A DNA stretch of 64,000 nucleotides, taken from positions 248,001 through 312,000 of the forward strand of contig JADJQQ010000029.1 in assembly GCA_016712625.1 (NCBI GenBank), written 5' to 3'. Shown one piece after another: positions 62,032-64,000 of this stretch. How positions within the stretch are numbered: position 1 is the first letter of the stretch; every line of letters begins with the position of its first letter. The DNA is from Candidatus Competibacteraceae bacterium (GTDB lineage: Bacteria > Pseudomonadota > Gammaproteobacteria > Competibacterales > Competibacteraceae). The notes under the pieces were generated by a model. It was not told the origin of the DNA, searched no databases, and saw only the letters and a program-made list of their open reading frames with translations. Both the position numbers and the translations under genes were made by a program.

Positions 62032-63180
62032 TCAAGGTGCTTCAATATGAACTTGCCGGGCTAATTCCATCTGATGAATGGATTCCTCCAAATCGATTTC
62101 ATCCGGGTTTTCGCTGGGCTGCGCCCGAAGTTGAGCGAAAAGCTCGACTTGTTCCAGGGTGTAATGCGAACCGTCCGGTTGTTGGACGAAGGCGGCCCAC
62201 GGTACAAATTTGGTGAGCGGAAAACGCTGGTCAGGTTGGGGCGAGATATCGATATGCAGGCCAGAGATGTACATGACCCGCTTGCCCTGATAGCCGTGCT
62301 CTCGGACGATGGTGCGAAACGTGCGGTCGAATTCAACCTGGGTATTGACTTGCGCCGCCGTCAGCAGCGGGTGGGTGGAGGTGACGATCCACGCCATCGG
62401 TTGAAAGAGATTCTGCTCCAGATGGCTGCGACCTTCCAGATCGCCCTGAATGTCGCGCTTGAAGCGAAAATATTCCGGCAACAACCGACGGGCGATAGGT
62501 TCGCGCTGGCCTTCTTCCCAACCCGCTTGCTCCATGGACCGGCGCAATTCAGGCGCGGCGTTGAGACTTTTCGCCGTGCTCAGGCAGCGCACCGGCCTGA
62601 ATTCCTGCCCGACCGCTGGCGCGACCATCCGCTCCAGGTTGAGAAATAAGCCTTCATCGCGATTTTCCCGCAACAGCTGGTTGTCGATAGTGACTAAATA
62701 CTGGCCATCATGGCGTTCTAGCAGGATATTGTCACAGGCGAAGGCATATTCGTCCTGATACCAGCGCAACACTGCTTCAATCTTGCCGCAACTGGCGGTT
62801 AGGTGCTGATCCTCGCTTTGGAGGCGGCGATAGTCGCCAAAGGCGCCGCGCTCCGGGTCATAGCCCACATGGCTGGCGTGAATGATCACCATGTCGTGGC
62901 CGTGCTCGGCATGCGGCGCATGGCGGTCGGTGGCGACGATCCCGCCGACCTGACCGTGATTAAATGGAAAGACTCCAAAATGCTTGGTGATGAGGATGAT
63001 CGGATAGCCTTGGTTTTCATCGGAGCAAAACGCCCGCGACGGCATGATCTTCCCCGGCTGGAAACCCAGCGACTTGCAGAGATTATAAAGCTGTGGCACG
63101 AAGGTGCTGTAGCGCAACATCATACCGGCCACATGAAAGTCGGCCATGAGCGCGCGAATACTGGTGGAGGACGAATACAC
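62032..63180 (-). CDS. LCIB-type (β/θ) carbonic-anhydrase-like protein
   Basis: A 382-residue protein resembling the LCIB family of carbonic anhydrases (limiting-CO2-inducible proteins of algae and their bacterial relatives). The metal-site pattern fits: Cys52 and Asp54 in FCSDENQ, His104 in HASHVGYDPERGAFGDYRR, Cys131 in ASCGKI, with 'GGIVATDRHAPHAEHG' between, as in the family's 'H.AP...G' loop. The Arg of the family's Cys-x-Asp-x-Arg dyad is Asn here, so activity is uncertain. About 230 extra residues follow the catalytic part, with no family I recognise. GTG 63180 has AGGGGAAA upstream and gives the fullest N-terminus; ATG 63147 is possible. Orientation opposes the sugar operon. Confidence 0.7.
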   Translation of the reverse strand: MYSSSTSIRALMADFHVAGMMLRYSTFVPQLYNLCKSLGFQPGKIMPSRAFCSDENQGYPIILITKHFGVFPFNHGQVGGIVATDRHAPHAEHGHDMVIIHASHVGYDPERGAFGDYRRLQSEDQHLTASCGKIEAVLRWYQDEYAFACDNILLERHDGQYLVTIDNQLLRENRDEGLFLNLERMVAPAVGQEFRPVRCLSTAKSLNAAPELRRSMEQAGWEEGQREPIARRLLPEYFRFKRDIQGDLEGRSHLEQNLFQPMAWIVTSTHPLLTAAQVNTQVEFDRTFRTIVREHGYQGKRVMYISGLHIDISPQPDQRFPLTKFVPWAAFVQQPDGSHYTLEQVELFAQLRAQPSENPDEIDLEESIHQMELARQVHIEAP

Positions 63181-63192
63181 GGCGATTTCCCC

Positions 63193-63216
63193 TTGCGGCT
63201 TTGCGGCTTTGCGGCT
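63193..63216. repeat. Three perfect TTGCGGCT tandem copies
   Basis: Three head-to-tail copies of TTGCGGCT just upstream of the LCIB-like start, within 36 bases of its GTG. They could be a slippage tract in the leader or a small binding array. Confidence 0.75.
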
Positions 63217-63329
63217 TAACGGGGCCGCTTTAAGCCCGATAGGGATTAGAAGTGGGCGCGAGCGGCTGAATTAGCCAAAGTATAGATAAGGCCAATCAGC
63301 CAGCGGCAACCATCAGATTCTCGTTAGTG

Positions 63330-64000
63330 TCAGAACGTCCAGCGCGCGACCAGCGGGCAGTGATCGGATACCGCCAGCAGCGGATCGGGATGGGTGCGGT
63401 CGGCCGCGCGCGTGCGCCCGAAGCGACCGAGCGGTACTTTTTCAGCGCTGGCGGTGGCGGTTCCGCTAATGGCGACGCCATCCAACCCCACCGGATTGCG
63501 GCAACCCAGCGCGGCGGGGTTTCGCAAGGCGTTGGTTTCATCCTCAGTCAGTCGTCGGGTTTTCGCCGCCTCGCAAAGGGACGCGGACAGGCCTGGGCAC
63601 CGGATGGGCACTAACGCAAGCTTGGATGCGGACGGTTGGCCGTCGTTGAGTTCCCGCCACAGATTGCTGGATCGTACCCCCGGTCGATACGGGTCCGTGG
63701 CATTCCCCACCGGCCGAACCGCCTCGCTTGGCGGCCGTTCGGCTTCCTGGGCCAGATTGCGGTTAAAGTCCCCCAGCATCATCAGTCGGTCAGCCCCCTG
63801 ACTCTGCTGTTCCAGCCAGGCCTCCAACGGTTGCAGTTGCTCCTGCAACACCAGGCAAGGGGAATTGTCGCCCGCCAGCTGCCCTCTGCCGTTCGGGTCA
63901 GCGCTTTCCAGGGGCGAGACGCAGCCCGATTTTAGATGGAGATTCAGAAACCGGAGCAATTGGCCATCCACCCGCAACCCCAGCGTCAGCCCCGGCCGGG
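63330..64000 (-). CDS. Endonuclease/exonuclease/phosphatase family protein, 3' part (start outside window)
   Basis: The C-terminal part of an exodeoxyribonuclease-III/DNase-I-like hydrolase, still open at the window end. Visible parts are 'LRFLNLHLKSGC' (strand before the catalytic His), 'QLQPLEAWLEQQSQGADRLMMLGDFNRN' with the GDFN motif (Asp and Asn for metal and phosphate), and the end 'AVSDHCPLVARWTF' with the SDH catalytic His. The middle carries an insert with a Cys pair (IRCPGLSASLCEAAKT), suggesting an exported enzyme. At least 223 residues are seen; the true N-terminus and any signal peptide are outside. Confidence 0.88.
   Translation of the reverse strand, partial: RPGLTLGLRVDGQLLRFLNLHLKSGCVSPLESADPNGRGQLAGDNSPCLVLQEQLQPLEAWLEQQSQGADRLMMLGDFNRNLAQEAERPPSEAVRPVGNATDPYRPGVRSSNLWRELNDGQPSASKLALVPIRCPGLSASLCEAAKTRRLTEDETNALRNPAALGCRNPVGLDGVAISGTATASAEKVPLGRFGRTRAADRTHPDPLLAVSDHCPLVARWTF

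Overview
The window reads as a stretch of a gammaproteobacterial chromosome. The support is a hexameric-type citrate synthase, a Slp-type outer-membrane lipoprotein, a CpxRA/OmpR-type two-component pair, tripartite efflux with a NodT-type outer-membrane lipoprotein, and many Gram-negative export proteins. Most of it is GC-rich with tight, overlapping operons. Roughly 0.65-1.8 kb and 4.3-10.5 kb are visibly richer in A+T and look acquired. A Competibacteraceae-like host is possible, but that is only a guess. No tRNA, rRNA, CRISPR array or intact mobile element was seen.

Layout. 1-4.3 kb: 3' end of moaA, an AT-rich TupA-like ATP-grasp gene, a decayed Cys/Met-metabolism PLP enzyme gene, a DMT transporter with a His-rich tail, and slp. 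5.3-10.5 kb: a RiPP cluster made of a lasso-type B2 protease, a 56-codon precursor, an HPr-kinase-like enzyme, a PqqD-type recognition protein, an ABC exporter and a nucleotidyltransferase-like protein. No asparagine-synthetase macrocyclase is present, and the precursor has no Asp/Glu where a lasso ring would close. 10.6-13.5 kb (minus strand): a secreted protein, a c-haem-type DUF3365/HAMP receptor and a Ser/Thr kinase. 14.1-16.3 kb: a DedA protein and gltA.

16.3-38.3 kb (minus strand) is a seven-gene operon, about 22 kb, with mostly 4-bp overlaps. It encodes homologues of all three poly-gamma-glutamate (PGA) synthesis proteins: PgsB/CapB (inside a 1453-aa protein), PgsC/CapC (duplicated, inside a 1074-aa protein) and CapA (a lipoprotein). 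With them are a 1853-aa protein with a predicted C-terminal outer-membrane barrel, an 835-aa periplasmic protein, a 321-aa protein that may be a PGA-hydrolase-like enzyme, and a CHASE2/receiver signalling protein. I infer a Gram-negative system for making, exporting and controlling a PGA-like polymer. It is the best candidate here for an undescribed system, together with the RiPP cluster.

38.6-45.9 kb: a cysteine-desulfurase-like enzyme, then XpaC, TelA, SPFH/GYF, Kbp-like BON-LysM and TerB/DUF533 genes that look like an envelope or tellurite-type stress module, then DUF924. 45.9-55.1 kb: a CpxRA-like pair divergent from a PepSY-flavodoxin reductase and a TolC/MacA/MacB-like efflux set, with a twin-repeat operator between them. 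55.2-64 kb: a nitronate monooxygenase-like gene, a complete sugar ABC importer with its own LacI regulator and a palindromic operator over the promoter, an LCIB-type carbonic-anhydrase-like gene, and the 3' part of an endonuclease/exonuclease/phosphatase gene. Two genes (the capA-like gene and the first sugar permease) carry apparent one-base losses in homopolymer runs, which may be real or assembly errors.
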